NCBI GenBank assembly: GCA_049889535.1
Contig: JBMHDF010000018.1
Location: 248,001 to 312,000 of the forward strand
Length of the DNA stretch: 64,000 nt
Source: JAYQKL01 sp049889535
GTDB taxonomy: Bacteria > Pseudomonadota > Alphaproteobacteria > RS24
Direction: 5' to 3'
The notes under the pieces are model-generated. The model searched no databases, was not told where the DNA came from, and worked only from the letters and a program-made list of their open reading frames with translations. The position numbers were made by a program, and so were the translations under genes. Shown piece by piece: positions 1 to 9,097 of this stretch. Within the stretch, counting starts at the first letter, position 1, and every line of letters begins with the position of its first letter.

Positions 1-398
1 CAGTTGCCGAGGCAGTGCGGCTTTACAAATTGCCATTGGATCAGATTATCGTCTTTTATGATGAGCTTGATTTACTGCCTGGTAAATTACGCATGCGCAC
101 AGGTGGGGGGCTGGCCGGACATAATGGGTTACGGTCTTTAAAAGCCCATATTGGTAATGACTTCCGCCGAGCGCGGTTGGGCATTGGTCATCCCGGACAT
201 AAAGACAGGGTTTTGGGGCATGTTTTGAAAGATTTCTCAAAACAAGACGAAATATGGTTGGCGGATTTTTTGCCATCCCTCGCGACGCATTTTGCGTTAT
301 TGCTCGAAGGCGCAGACACGACATACCAAAACCGCGTTCATGAAGATATGCAAAGTCATTTTCCAGAAAAAAACAATGAAACGCAAAAGCAGGATTAA
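1..398 (+). CDS. pth: Peptidyl-tRNA hydrolase, 3' part (cut by window edge)
   Basis: Releases tRNA from peptidyl-tRNA that has dropped off the ribosome; cytosolic. The reading frame is open from base 3, so the start lies outside the window and about 131 residues remain. The visible part carries the family's conserved DELDLLPGK segment and the GGLAGHNGLRS glycine-rich loop, followed by the R-x-R-x-G-I-G-H-P stretch. A charged C-terminal tail ends at the TAA. The next gene, ychF, starts 11 bases downstream; pth-ychF pairing is common in Proteobacteria and both proteins act in translation. Confidence 0.95.
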   Translation, partial: VAEAVRLYKLPLDQIIVFYDELDLLPGKLRMRTGGGLAGHNGLRSLKAHIGNDFRRARLGIGHPGHKDRVLGHVLKDFSKQDEIWLADFLPSLATHFALLLEGADTTYQNRVHEDMQSHFPEKNNETQKQD

Positions 399-409
399 AA
401 GGAAATATT

Positions 410-1507
410 ATGGGATTTAAATGCGGTATTGTTGGGCTGCCAAATGTGGGCAAATCAACGCTTTTTAACGCTTTGACGCAAACAGCAGCGGCGCAGGCAG
501 CAAATTTTCCTTTTTGTACGATTGAACCAAATATTGGCGAGGTCAGTGTGCCAGATACACGTCTTGCTGCTTTGGCCGCGATTTCAGCTTCAAAAGAAAC
601 CATCCCAGCGCGCTTGAGCTTTGTTGACATTGCCGGGCTGGTGCGCGGCGCGTCGAAGGGCGAAGGCCTGGGCAATCAATTTCTTGGTAATATCCGCGAA
701 GTGGACGCGATTGCGCATGTTTTGCGCTGTTTTGAAGATGGCGACATCACCCATGTTGAGGGGACGATTGACCCGCTTGCTGATGCTGATACGGTAGAAA
801 CCGAACTCATGCTGGCTGATTTGGAAAGCCTTGAAAAACGTGCCGATGGCTTACGGAAAAAAGCGACCACTAAAGATAAAAAAGCGATTGAAGAATTAGA
901 GCTGGTTGAGCTGGCGCTGGCTGAATTACAAGAAGGGCGCCCAGCGCGCTGTGCTGAGATACCACAAGGGCGAGAAGCAGATTTTAAAAACCTGCAGCTT
1001 TTAACCGCAAAACCTGTCCTTTACGTGTGCAATGTGGAAGAGGAAAGCGCAGAAACTGGCAATAGCTTATCGGCCAAAGTCGCTGAAAAGGCAGCAAAAG
1101 AAGGTGCCGAAGCGGTGATTATTTCCGCCCGCATTGAAGAAGAGCTTGCCCAGCTTGACGAGGAGGAAAGGCTTGAATATTTGCAAACATTAGGGCTAGA
1201 AGAGCCTGGCCTTAATCGCCTCATTCGGCAAGGCTATCAGCTGCTTGACCTTATCACCTATTTCACCTCAGGACCCAAAGAAACCCGTGCATGGACGATT
1301 AAACGCGGCACTGCCGCGCCACAGGCGGCAGGCGTGATTCACACTGATTTTGAGCGCGGGTTTATCCGTGCAGAAACGGTTAGCTATAGCGATTACACCA
1401 CCCATCAGGGGGAGCAAGGCGCGCGCGATGCTGGCCGCCTGCGCCAAGAAGGCAAAGACTATGTCGTGCAGGACGGCGATGTCATGCTGTTCCGGTTTAA
1501 TGTTTAA
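410..1507 (+). CDS. ychF: Redox-regulated ATPase YchF (Obg-family GTPase fold)
   Basis: The 365-residue protein has the normal length for YchF/OLA1, a ribosome-associated P-loop NTPase that prefers ATP over GTP. The Walker A G1 motif GLPNVGKST lies at about residues 8-16, the G3 element DIAGLVRGA at about 72-80, and a helical (coiled-coil) insertion at about 135-175. The C-terminal TGS-like domain includes the FTSGPKETRAW and DYVVQDGDVMLFRFNV segments. The start is preceded by AAAGGAAATATT, a good ribosome binding site. It is probably cotranscribed with pth. Confidence 0.97.
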   Translation: MGFKCGIVGLPNVGKSTLFNALTQTAAAQAANFPFCTIEPNIGEVSVPDTRLAALAAISASKETIPARLSFVDIAGLVRGASKGEGLGNQFLGNIREVDAIAHVLRCFEDGDITHVEGTIDPLADADTVETELMLADLESLEKRADGLRKKATTKDKKAIEELELVELALAELQEGRPARCAEIPQGREADFKNLQLLTAKPVLYVCNVEEESAETGNSLSAKVAEKAAKEGAEAVIISARIEEELAQLDEEERLEYLQTLGLEEPGLNRLIRQGYQLLDLITYFTSGPKETRAWTIKRGTAAPQAAGVIHTDFERGFIRAETVSYSDYTTHQGEQGARDAGRLRQEGKDYVVQDGDVMLFRFNV

Positions 1508-1539
1508 GTATTAAGCCAATCATTTTTGTCGTTTGTCGC

Positions 1540-1569
1540 TTGACGCGATCAGGTATTACTGGCTAGCAT
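1540..1569 (+). promoter_or_regulatory. Possible promoter of the lipoprotein gene
   Basis: TTGACG at 1540-1545 is a good -35. An 18-base spacer leads to TAGCAT at 1564-1569, a weak -10 (4 of 6). It lies between the ychF stop and the downstream ATG at 1598, which gives a short leader. This is a sequence match only. Confidence 0.3.
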
Positions 1570-1597
1570 GTCCACAATAATAAAAAAAGGACAGCCA

Positions 1598-2494
1598 ATG
1601 TTTCATTTCAAACCACACCCCCACCCTGCTTTGGGTAAGCATTCTCGTTTTCTAGCAAATATAGCGCTTATTGCTATAGTGACAGCTGGTTGCATGTCGC
1701 CAGCGTCTCATTACACCGCAGATGTTTATGACTCGGGGCAAATCAACACGCGCCAAGAAGCCAAAGCCGTTCGGATTTTATCCATTGAAGCCAGCAAAGT
1801 ACAAGTTGATAACCGACAAAACCAAGAGCTGGCGGCTATAGGCGGGGCTATTTTAGGCGCTTTATTAGGTGCTGAACTTGGTAGCAATACCAATCATAGC
1901 AAAGGCGCAGCTGTTGGCGGCGGTCTTGTTGGCGCCACTGTGGCCGAAAATATAGCTGGCAACACGACGCTTGTTGACGGGGTGAGCTTGTTTTATGAAG
2001 AAAATGGAACAGTTTTAACTTCCACACAAGTAGGCCGACCTTGCCAATTTGCTTTGGGTACTGCCTTGATGATTGTGACGGAAAAAAACAATACACGCAT
2101 CCAACCAAATGCCGCTATGCCGTGTGTGAAAGGTCAAGAACAGTTGGTTAGCCAAATCAGCAAATATGATCAAAATCTATCAACGCGTGAAATAATCAAA
2201 CTTGGCAGCCAACCAACTCATTCTGATAAAATTATAGAACTGAAACGCCAGCAAGAAACATTAGAAGAAACGACGAAGCTCCAAAAAGAAATTACCGAGC
2301 TAACCAAAGAGGAACAACGCACCGAAACCGCCAAAGAACGGGCGAATTTAGAGCTTGAAAACCGCAAAGCCGAAATTGACAGCATCAAGGCCCGCAATGA
2401 AGCCACGCGCACAATCAGTCAAGGTGTCAGTAATCGCCTGAATAAAGATACAGAAATAACGATTGAGCCAGATAAGGTAAAAATCAAAAATTAA
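1598..2494 (+). CDS. SlyB-like glycine-zipper outer-membrane lipoprotein with a helical C-terminal extension
   Basis: I chose the ATG at 1598 because AAAGGA sits 6 bases upstream; an in-frame ATG at 1568 lacks a site. A signal peptide with hydrophobic core LANIALIAIV ends in a lipobox-like VTAGC, so the mature protein would be lipidated at Cys. Next comes a SlyB/Pcp-type domain: an YDSGQINTRQEAK-like segment, then a glycine-zipper hairpin rich in GGAILGALLGAELGS and AVGGGLVGA repeats that would sit in the outer membrane. The last ~90 residues are strongly charged (Glu/Lys/Arg) and predicted helical or coiled-coil, which ordinary 155-residue SlyB proteins lack. Function is inferred as envelope integrity; the extension's role is unknown. 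Confidence 0.8.
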   Translation: MFHFKPHPHPALGKHSRFLANIALIAIVTAGCMSPASHYTADVYDSGQINTRQEAKAVRILSIEASKVQVDNRQNQELAAIGGAILGALLGAELGSNTNHSKGAAVGGGLVGATVAENIAGNTTLVDGVSLFYEENGTVLTSTQVGRPCQFALGTALMIVTEKNNTRIQPNAAMPCVKGQEQLVSQISKYDQNLSTREIIKLGSQPTHSDKIIELKRQQETLEETTKLQKEITELTKEEQRTETAKERANLELENRKAEIDSIKARNEATRTISQGVSNRLNKDTEITIEPDKVKIKN

Positions 2495-2540
2495 CCCCCG
2501 CTATGAAGTCCCATTTGGAGCCATAGCGAGGGTTGAAATT
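2495..2540. terminator. Bidirectional terminator between lipoprotein gene and petC
   Basis: The stem CGCTATG (2499-2505) pairs with CATAGCG (2522-2528) and is extended by CCC/GGG around a one-base bulge. On + it is followed by TTGAAATTTTGTT; read on - it is followed by TTAATTTTTGATTTTT. It lies between convergent genes and can serve both. Confidence 0.75.
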
Positions 2541-2560
2541 TTGTTAAACTGGGCAAGCGC

Positions 2561-3343
2561 TTAATGTTGGTCAGCCCAAATTTTGCGCATCGATAGGAAT
2601 AATAAGCCTGCAAATAATGAGAGGTAAATAATCACCATCACGCCAGTTTGCTTGCGGGTTTCAAGCTCTGGTTCAGCCGCCCATGAGAGAAAAGTCACAA
2701 CATCATAAGCCAATTGCTCTTTTGTCGGGACTGTACCGTCTTCATATTCGACCAATTCGTCAACCAAAGGTTCGGCCATCGCAATTTTACCGCCCGCCAT
2801 ATAGGGGTTGTAATATTGTCCATCACCAAGCTTAACGCCCTCAGGCGCGTCTTCATATCCGACTAAAAGCGCATAAACATAATCGGCTCCAAGCCCGCGC
2901 GCTTTTGTTATGAGCGACAAATCGGGTGGATAAGCACCGCCATTGGATGCGCGCGCGGCATTTTCATTTGGATAGGGTGCAATAAAGGCGTCTTTTGGCA
3001 AAGCTGGACGCTCAAACATATCACCATAATCATCTGGACCATCTTCGACTGTAAAATTTGCTGCAATGGCTTTGACTTCAGCTTCACTGAATTCTGGCCC
3101 ACCAGACTGCGACAAATTACGGAAACGCAACTGGTTCATCGAATGGCACGCCGCGCAGACCTCTTGATAAACCTTATAGCCACGCCGTAGCGCGTCTCGG
3201 TCAAATGTGCCAAATGGCCCGTTAAAGCTCCAATCTTGAGCTGCAGGGTGTTTGGCATCGCCAGCTGCAAAAACCTGAGCTGGCATTGCCAATGCAACAA
3301 AAAGGGCAAGCCCTAATGTGGTGAAAAATTGTGTTCTTTTCAT
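2561..3343 (-). CDS. petC: Cytochrome c1, bc1 complex
   Basis: Membrane-anchored heme c subunit that passes electrons from the Rieske protein to soluble cytochrome c in the periplasm. The 260-residue precursor starts with a Sec signal peptide (hydrophobic LGLALFVALAMPAQVFA). The covalent heme site is CAACH at about residues 59-63, and the likely Met ligand lies in the NPYMAGGKIAM segment. A single C-terminal membrane anchor follows RKQTGVMVIIYLSLFAGLLF. It is the last gene of petABC, 11 bases after petB. Confidence 0.96.
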   Translation of the reverse strand: MKRTQFFTTLGLALFVALAMPAQVFAAGDAKHPAAQDWSFNGPFGTFDRDALRRGYKVYQEVCAACHSMNQLRFRNLSQSGGPEFSEAEVKAIAANFTVEDGPDDYGDMFERPALPKDAFIAPYPNENAARASNGGAYPPDLSLITKARGLGADYVYALLVGYEDAPEGVKLGDGQYYNPYMAGGKIAMAEPLVDELVEYEDGTVPTKEQLAYDVVTFLSWAAEPELETRKQTGVMVIIYLSLFAGLLFLSMRKIWADQH

Positions 3344-3354
3344 AGCTCCAACCT

Positions 3355-4593
3355 TTATTCTGCAGGCGCTGCATTTTTAGAAAGCACTGAGTCTGAAATG
3401 CTTTCGGGAATATCTTTTGGTTTTTCGATGTAACCAAGGACAGGTAAAATAATGAGGAAATGCGCGAAATAATAAATTGTCGCAATCCGTGCCAGCACAA
3501 TATAAATGCCCTCGGCTGGCATTGCGCCCAAATAACCGAGCAACAAGCAAACACCGATAAAAATGAAATAGAACTGACGGAATAGCGGGCGATAGCGCGC
3601 AGAACGCACTTTCGATGTATCCAACCAAGGCAGCACAAATAAAATGGCAATCGCTCCAACCATTGCAATCACCCCGCCAAGCTTATCCGGCACAGCACGC
3701 AAAATCGCATAAAATGGTAAGAGATACCATTCTGGCACGATATGGGCTGGCGTTACTAATGGGTTAGCTGGAATATAATTATCCGCATGACCGAGAACAT
3801 TTGGGGCGAAAAAGATAAAATAGCTGAACAAAATCATAAACAGTACCAGCGCAAAACCATCTTTCACCGTGTAATAAGGGTGGAAGGGGACGGTGTCTTG
3901 TTTTGATTTAACCGAAATACCAATCGGGTTGTTATTGCCGGGTACATGCAAAGCCCAGATATGCAGCACCACCACGCCCGCAATCAGGAACGGGATAAGA
4001 TAATGCAATGAGAAAAAGCGGTTCAGCGTTGGGTTATCAACCGAGAAACCTCCCCATAGCCATGTTGCGATGCTATCGCCAACCAACGGCACAGCGCCAA
4101 AAAGATTGGTAATCACTGTCGCGCCCCACAGGCTCATTTGCCCCCAAGGTAAGACATACCCCATAAAAGCAGCTGCCATCATGAGCAGGTAAATAATCAC
4201 CCCCAAAATCCACAAAACTTCGCGCGGCGCTTTATAAGAGCCGTAATACATCCCCCGAAATATATGGATATAAACCGCGAGGAAGAACATAGACGCGCCA
4301 TTGGCGTGAATATAGCGGATTAACCAGCCATAATTGACATTACGCATAATATGCTCGACAGAATTAAACGCCAAATCAACATGCGGCGTGTAATGCATGG
4401 CCAAAATAATGCCGGTGACAATTTGTGTCATCAGGCAAAAAGTCAAAATACCGCCAAAAGTCCACCAATAATTCAGGTTTTTAGGGGTTGGATAATCAAC
4501 AAAACTATCATGTGCCAAGCGCATTAAGGGAAGGCGCTCATCCATCCATTTTGCGATACCGCTTTTCGGGTTATATGTGCTTTCGCCGCTCAT
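3355..4593 (-). CDS. petB: Cytochrome b, bc1 complex
   Basis: Integral membrane subunit with two b hemes and the quinol-oxidising and quinone-reducing sites. The 412 residues give the 8-helix bacterial form, not fused to c1. Paired heme-ligand histidines are visible in helix B (LAMHYTPH, IRYIHANG) and helix D (SLHYLIPF, LHIWALHV). The Qo-site PEWY motif appears as VPEWYLLPFYAILRA. It lies between petA (18-base gap) and petC in a standard fbc operon. Confidence 0.97.
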   Translation of the reverse strand: MSGESTYNPKSGIAKWMDERLPLMRLAHDSFVDYPTPKNLNYWWTFGGILTFCLMTQIVTGIILAMHYTPHVDLAFNSVEHIMRNVNYGWLIRYIHANGASMFFLAVYIHIFRGMYYGSYKAPREVLWILGVIIYLLMMAAAFMGYVLPWGQMSLWGATVITNLFGAVPLVGDSIATWLWGGFSVDNPTLNRFFSLHYLIPFLIAGVVVLHIWALHVPGNNNPIGISVKSKQDTVPFHPYYTVKDGFALVLFMILFSYFIFFAPNVLGHADNYIPANPLVTPAHIVPEWYLLPFYAILRAVPDKLGGVIAMVGAIAILFVLPWLDTSKVRSARYRPLFRQFYFIFIGVCLLLGYLGAMPAEGIYIVLARIATIYYFAHFLIILPVLGYIEKPKDIPESISDSVLSKNAAPAE

Positions 4594-4611
4594 GTGTTAA
4601 TCCTATCTCGC

Positions 4612-5166
4612 TTAACCGATTTTAATACGTGTGTCTGAAACAAATTGATATTCTGGAATTTCCAGATTAGTTGGGGCTGGTCCCTTACGAATACGCCCTG
4701 ACGTATCATAATGCGACCCGTGACAAGGGCAGAACCAGCCATTAAACTCACCAGCCTGACCAAGTGGCACACATCCCAAATGCGTGCAAACGCCGACCAT
4801 GATTAACCATTCGGGTTTTTCGGCACGCAGTGTATCAGCTTGCGGGTCTCGCAATTCGGCTAAATCCACTTGTTCAGCTTCTGCAATCTCATCAGCTGTG
4901 CGGCGGCGGATAAAAACAGGCTTTCCGCGCCATGTCACAGTGATGCTTTGGCCAATATCAATGGCGCTTAAATCAACCTCAATTGAGGCCAAAGCGCGCA
5001 TTGAAGCATCGGGGTTCATTTGGTCAATTAACGGCCAGGCTATATTTGCCGCCCCAATGGCTGCAAAAGCTCCAGTCGCTAAATGAAGGAATTCTCGGCG
5101 GTTTGTTTCGCCATTTTTGCTATCAGCAGTATCACTCAAGACAATATCTCCAGCGTTGATGTTCAC
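4612..5166 (-). CDS. petA: Rieske iron-sulfur subunit, bc1 complex
   Basis: The 184-residue protein carries a [2Fe-2S] cluster that takes the first electron from quinol. The N-terminus has a Tat-like twin-arginine segment (NRREFLHLATGAFAAIGAA) that also forms the membrane anchor. The cluster motifs are CTHLGC and CPCHGSHYD, each giving one Cys and one His ligand plus the disulfide cysteines. It is the first gene of petABC; the 185-base gap to the divergent hemF must hold promoters for both. A TATAAA-like element occurs on the - strand near 5210, without a convincing -35. Confidence 0.97.
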   Translation of the reverse strand: MNINAGDIVLSDTADSKNGETNRREFLHLATGAFAAIGAANIAWPLIDQMNPDASMRALASIEVDLSAIDIGQSITVTWRGKPVFIRRRTADEIAEAEQVDLAELRDPQADTLRAEKPEWLIMVGVCTHLGCVPLGQAGEFNGWFCPCHGSHYDTSGRIRKGPAPTNLEIPEYQFVSDTRIKIG

Positions 5167-5351
5167 TTCCCAATAAATCGGCGCTCATCGCCAAATAATC
5201 GAGTCACCCCTTTATAAAGGATTTAACTGATAGGGAAAATACTTCTCTGGCTTGTCAGGCTCTATGTGTCACCATGACGCAGAGGGCGAAATTTCCACAT
5301 TTTTAACCCAAATAGGGTAAAAAATAAGAGTAGGGATGGAAAGTAAATTTC

Positions 5352-6221
5352 ATGGTACATACGGATATGGATAAGCAAAAAAAACAGGCAACTGACTGGT
5401 TTCGGACCCTGCGCGATGAATTATGCGCGGCCTTGGAGGCTTTTGAGCCAAATGGGCAGAAATTCCAGAAGAAAAAATGGAGCCGCGCGGAACAGCACCA
5501 ATCAGATGAGGATTTAGGCGGTGGTGAAATGGCCTTGCTCGAAGGCGATGTTTTTGAAAAAGCCGGCGTGCATATATCAACTGTATATGGTGAGTTTTCT
5601 GAACAATTCCGTCATCAAGTGGAAGGCGCTGATGAAGACCCGCGCTTTTGGGCTAGCGGGATTTCGGTCATTATTCACCCCAAAAACCCGCATGCACCCA
5701 CCGCGCATATGAACACACGTATGGTGGTCACCACAAAAAACTGGTTCGGCGGCGGCGGCGATTTAACCCCAATGCTGGCGCGTGACCGCCATACCGACCA
5801 CCCAGATACAATCGCTTTTCATCAAGCCTATCAACAAGCTTGCGATAGCTATGCGCCAGATGCATATGCAAAATACAAAAAAGCCTGTGATGAATATTTC
5901 TATCTGCCGCACCGCAAGGAACCTCGCGGCACGGGCGGGATTTTTTATGACCATCTCAACAGTGGTGATTGGGATCAGGATTTTAAATTTACCCAAAATG
6001 TCGGCAAAGCCTTTTTGCAGGCTTATCCAGCGATTATCGCAAAACGCATCAATCAAGCCTATACTGAGGCAGAGCGTGATGAACAACTCATACAGCGCGG
6101 GCGTTATGTTGAGTTTAATCTGCTTTATGATCGCGGCACCATGTTTGGCTTAAAAACTGGTGGCAATGTGGACAGCATATTGTCCTCTATGCCGCCGGTT
6201 GTGAAATGGCCCGCGCCTTAA
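5352..6221 (+). CDS. hemF: Oxygen-dependent coproporphyrinogen III oxidase
   Basis: Converts coproporphyrinogen III to protoporphyrinogen IX with O2 in the cytosol. The 289-residue length is typical. Recognisable segments are the substrate-pocket PTAHMNTRM region, the GGGGDLTPM motif (from a GGC-repeat run of codons), the HRKEPRGTGGIFYD motif, and the C-terminal GRYVEFNLLYDRGTMFGLKTGGN block. An alternative start at the ATG of 5367 cannot be excluded. It is divergent from petABC, so heme supply sits beside a heme consumer. Only three bases separate its stop from the convergent cca gene. Confidence 0.97.
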   Translation: MVHTDMDKQKKQATDWFRTLRDELCAALEAFEPNGQKFQKKKWSRAEQHQSDEDLGGGEMALLEGDVFEKAGVHISTVYGEFSEQFRHQVEGADEDPRFWASGISVIIHPKNPHAPTAHMNTRMVVTTKNWFGGGGDLTPMLARDRHTDHPDTIAFHQAYQQACDSYAPDAYAKYKKACDEYFYLPHRKEPRGTGGIFYDHLNSGDWDQDFKFTQNVGKAFLQAYPAIIAKRINQAYTEAERDEQLIQRGRYVEFNLLYDRGTMFGLKTGGNVDSILSSMPPVVKWPAP

Positions 6222-6224
6222 CCT

Positions 6225-7547
6225 TTAATCCAAAAGCTGAAGCCAATCGGCTGTGCCGCCTTCGATTTCATCTATTTTCTGCATAACGGTCTCGGCACTT
6301 GGAAAATCATGCATGGCCCACCAGAATTCCAATGCTTTTTTATATTTGCCCATTTGCGGCCCTGATTTTACCCCTGCGCCGGCCAGCATCTCGCCTGTGA
6401 CTGGAAATTGCGGGCGTTGCCAATCCTGAGGTATAGCTTCTGCTTGCTCCCAAAAAGACAAATTGTGCTGGGGCGGGTTATGGTTGTTTTTTTCTGCTCC
6501 AAACGCATGCGGGAAAGCCATAAAAGAGTGCGCTTTTAAAAGTAAAGCTTGGTCACGCAGGGTCTGCGGCCCCAAAAAATACAACGCTGCTGATAAGGAA
6601 TCATATGCATCAGCCCGCTGGCCAAAAGCCATCTCCATTCGTTTTTTCTGCCTGTTCGACAAGCGCAGCATTTGCGCAATGATAGCCACATTATCTAATG
6701 GGTTAGGAAACGGCACCAGCGCCATCAGCCGCAGCAGTAAGTCCGGTTCGGTGATATTATTTTTTTTCTCATATTGGTCTGCTTGATGAAACAAGCGCGC
6801 CAACCCATCACCCTCGCAGCCCAGCAATGGTGCTAAAATTTCATTTTTCTGCATTGCCTGATAAGCAAAAAAAGCTCCCGGCATGGCCAAAATTTTAAAC
6901 AACTCGCTACACTTTCGCTCCCCCGATAAGGCGGAAAGCTTATGGGCTGCAGCTTGGCACGCCGCCAACGCTTCCGGGTCCATTTGGTCTGAAGACATTA
7001 AATAGTGAAACCGGAAAAAACGTAAAATGCGCAAATAATCTTCTGCAATGCGCTCCTCTGCTTTCCCGATGAAGCGCACTTTTTTTGCCTGTATATCCTC
7101 AATCCCAGTGTCGAGCGGGTCATAGACCTGCCCTTGTGCATCGCAATAAAGTGCATTGATGGTGAAATCGCGCCGCGCTGCATCCGCTTCCCAATCCTGC
7201 CCGAAAACAACTTTGGCATGGCGGCCATCGGTTTCTACATCGCGGCGTAAAGTCGTCACCTCATAATGAAACCCATCTAATATCGCGGTCAGCGTGCCAT
7301 GTTTCAAACCAGTGGGAATAACCTTAAACCCTGCTTTTTCAAGCCTTTCTTGCACATGTTCAGGCAACAGCTGAGTCGCCAAATCAACATCAGGCAGGTC
7401 TTTATTGGAGCTGTTGTCAAACATACCCAATAATGTATCACGCACACAGCCACCGACCGCGCGCACCATATCCTCCCCCAAAGCGGTCATGATTACCTGC
7501 GTTTGCGGTCTTGAAAGCCACTCAGCGTCAAGACGAAGGACAGTCAT
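6225..7547 (-). CDS. cca: CCA tRNA nucleotidyltransferase / poly(A) polymerase family protein
   Basis: Adds or repairs the 3' CCA of tRNAs. The 440-residue protein has the class II nucleotidyltransferase head: VRAVGGCVRDTLLG, then the metal-binding DVDLAT, the TLRRDVETDGRH segment, and RRDFTINALYCD. The RNA-binding segment GKAEERIAEDYLRILRFFRF follows. The C-terminal half is the helical extension usual in alphaproteobacterial versions; no HD phosphohydrolase motif is evident. It is the last gene of a - strand run whose upstream members are DUF6111 and a Nudix enzyme, an arrangement seen in other alphaproteobacteria. Confidence 0.92.
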   Translation of the reverse strand: MTVLRLDAEWLSRPQTQVIMTALGEDMVRAVGGCVRDTLLGMFDNSSNKDLPDVDLATQLLPEHVQERLEKAGFKVIPTGLKHGTLTAILDGFHYEVTTLRRDVETDGRHAKVVFGQDWEADAARRDFTINALYCDAQGQVYDPLDTGIEDIQAKKVRFIGKAEERIAEDYLRILRFFRFHYLMSSDQMDPEALAACQAAAHKLSALSGERKCSELFKILAMPGAFFAYQAMQKNEILAPLLGCEGDGLARLFHQADQYEKKNNITEPDLLLRLMALVPFPNPLDNVAIIAQMLRLSNRQKKRMEMAFGQRADAYDSLSAALYFLGPQTLRDQALLLKAHSFMAFPHAFGAEKNNHNPPQHNLSFWEQAEAIPQDWQRPQFPVTGEMLAGAGVKSGPQMGKYKKALEFWWAMHDFPSAETVMQKIDEIEGGTADWLQLLD

Positions 7548-7576
7548 GCTTGTTTCTTTCTCATAGGTTCAAAGGG

Positions 7577-7849
7577 TTAATCGGCTGGTTTTGACTTAAA
7601 ATAACCTGGTTGCAATGTCCCATTTTCGATTTTTGGCGGCACATAATCATTAGCCGGTGACACCCCGCTCATGGCGCGCAACACAAATAAACTCCCCAAT
7701 ACCAGCAATAAGCCAACACAAGCAGAGAGGGCCCAAACTTTCAAATCTGCCGCGCTTGGTTGAATTTTTTTGACCAAAGCCAGCCAGAAATAGGCCACAG
7801 CAAAGGGCAAGAAAAAGAGCAGCAGACCCCATAATAATAATCGTATCAT
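7577..7849 (-). CDS. Small membrane protein, DUF6111-like
   Basis: A 90-residue protein with two hydrophobic stretches, LLLWGLLLFFLPFAVAYFWL near the N-terminus and VWALSACVGLLLVLGSLFVL in the middle, followed by a short polar tail with PANDYVPP. This matches the layout of DUF6111 proteins, which sit between Nudix and cca genes in alphaproteobacteria. The start overlaps the Nudix stop by 4 bases, so translation is probably coupled. Its function is not known. Confidence 0.75.
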   Translation of the reverse strand: MIRLLLWGLLLFFLPFAVAYFWLALVKKIQPSAADLKVWALSACVGLLLVLGSLFVLRAMSGVSPANDYVPPKIENGTLQPGYFKSKPAD

Positions 7850-8478
7850 TTAAAAGCTCTTTCGCTAATGGCGCGTATCATACCAGCAGTCGCGCCCCAA
7901 ATATAATGCTGCTCATAGGGTATGGCATAAAAATAGCGCTGGCGACCCTTAAATTTTGCACTCTCAACAATATGATTTTGCTGATCCATTAAATGCTGCA
8001 AAGGCACCTCAAAAACATCTGATACCTCGTCAGGGTTGATTTGCATCTCAAAGCCTGGCGCAATCAGGCCAATCACTGGCACCACATAATAACCCGTAAA
8101 GGTTTCATAACTATCTGCATAGCCCAGCACATCAACATGCTCTGGGGCGAGGCCAATTTCTTCATGCGCTTCGCGCAAAGCCGCTGCCTGCACGGTTTGG
8201 TCGGTCTGGTCCAACCGGCCGCCCGGAAAAGCAATTTGGCCCGAATGGTTTGATAAATGCTCGGCGCGCCGTGTGAATAAAACCCGCGGCATGTCTTCAT
8301 AAGTGATAATTGGCACCAAAACGGCGGCGGGCTTAAGCGATTTTTGCCGCACACCTTCTGGCACGTTTTTATTCAAATCAAAATCACCATAAGCCCCACC
8401 GTCTAAAATATTTTCTGGCAGGCTTGGCAGCGAAGGAATAAGCGCGTCTGTTAGCTCTTGGCGTAATTTTGGAGACAT
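7846..8478 (-). CDS. Nudix hydrolase, CoA pyrophosphatase type
   Basis: Predicted to hydrolyse coenzyme A and derivatives to phosphopantetheine and 3',5'-ADP. The 210-residue protein has the CoAse signature: LFTRRAEHLSNHSGQIAFPGG followed by the Nudix box GGRLDQTDQ...ALREAHEEIGL, whose REAHEE supplies the metal-binding glutamates. The region after it has the typical VIGLIAP and EVSDVFEVPL elements. It lies between DUF1285 and the DUF6111 gene. Substrate assignment comes from family resemblance only. Confidence 0.88.
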   Translation of the reverse strand: MSPKLRQELTDALIPSLPSLPENILDGGAYGDFDLNKNVPEGVRQKSLKPAAVLVPIITYEDMPRVLFTRRAEHLSNHSGQIAFPGGRLDQTDQTVQAAALREAHEEIGLAPEHVDVLGYADSYETFTGYYVVPVIGLIAPGFEMQINPDEVSDVFEVPLQHLMDQQNHIVESAKFKGRQRYFYAIPYEQHYIWGATAGMIRAISERAFK

Positions 8479-8494
8479 ATCTTACGTCCTTCAT

Positions 8495-9097
8495 CTACAG
8501 GCCAACATCTTGCGCCGGCGCGATGGCAAAGAAAACACCATCGCTCCAAACACCAAATTGCTCAACATTATCAATGGTTTCCTCAACGCATAAATCCACC
8601 AAACGATAAAAAACAGGCCGTGCAATCAACGCATCAAGTCGCCCGCGCACCCTTACATATGGGGTTGGCTCCTGATTATCTGGATTGATTTCTACACGCA
8701 GAGGATTGCTTGCGCCCGCGCGCAACACATCATCTGTCAGGGTAGTGAATTCTAATATTTGCTCTTTATCCGTACCTGATACCGACATTTGCGTCACCAG
8801 AAACGGCGCATCCTCAACAGTGACCAAAATTTTCTCAACAGGGGTCACCACATAATACTGGCCATCATCATCATGACGCAAAATGGATGAAAACAGCTTA
8901 ACCAGTTTTTTACGGCCAATCGGCGAACCTTGATAAAACCACTGCCCATCTCGACGGATTTCCAACCCAATATCGCCACAATAAGGCGGGTTCCAATCCT
9001 CGACAGGGGGCAAGCCTGTTGATTGGTCCACCGCTTGAATGGACTTTAAGACAGTTTGAAAATTTGCTGGTTCACCTGTCATGCTTGCATGCCTCAT
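8495..9097 (-). CDS. DUF1285 family protein
   Basis: A 200-residue cytosolic protein without signal or membrane segments. It has the family's layout: PPVEDWNPPYCGDIGLEIRRDGQWFYQGSPIGRKKLVKLFSSIL near the N-terminus, YYVVTPVEK in the middle and an LRVEINPD segment later. DUF1285 proteins are conserved in alphaproteobacteria next to the CoAse Nudix gene; biochemical function is unknown. The start overlaps the upstream GNAT stop by 4 bases. Confidence 0.85.
   Translation of the reverse strand: MRHASMTGEPANFQTVLKSIQAVDQSTGLPPVEDWNPPYCGDIGLEIRRDGQWFYQGSPIGRKKLVKLFSSILRHDDDGQYYVVTPVEKILVTVEDAPFLVTQMSVSGTDKEQILEFTTLTDDVLRAGASNPLRVEINPDNQEPTPYVRVRGRLDALIARPVFYRLVDLCVEETIDNVEQFGVWSDGVFFAIAPAQDVGL

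Noticed and set aside
46..675. A 209-codon open frame on - across pth and ychF
   Set aside because: It lies antisense to two clear genes, shows no family motif and has a biased, low-complexity composition. It is a shadow frame.
5755..5763. GGC repeat run that looks like a microsatellite
   Set aside because: It encodes the conserved GGGGD motif of HemF and is under protein-level constraint.
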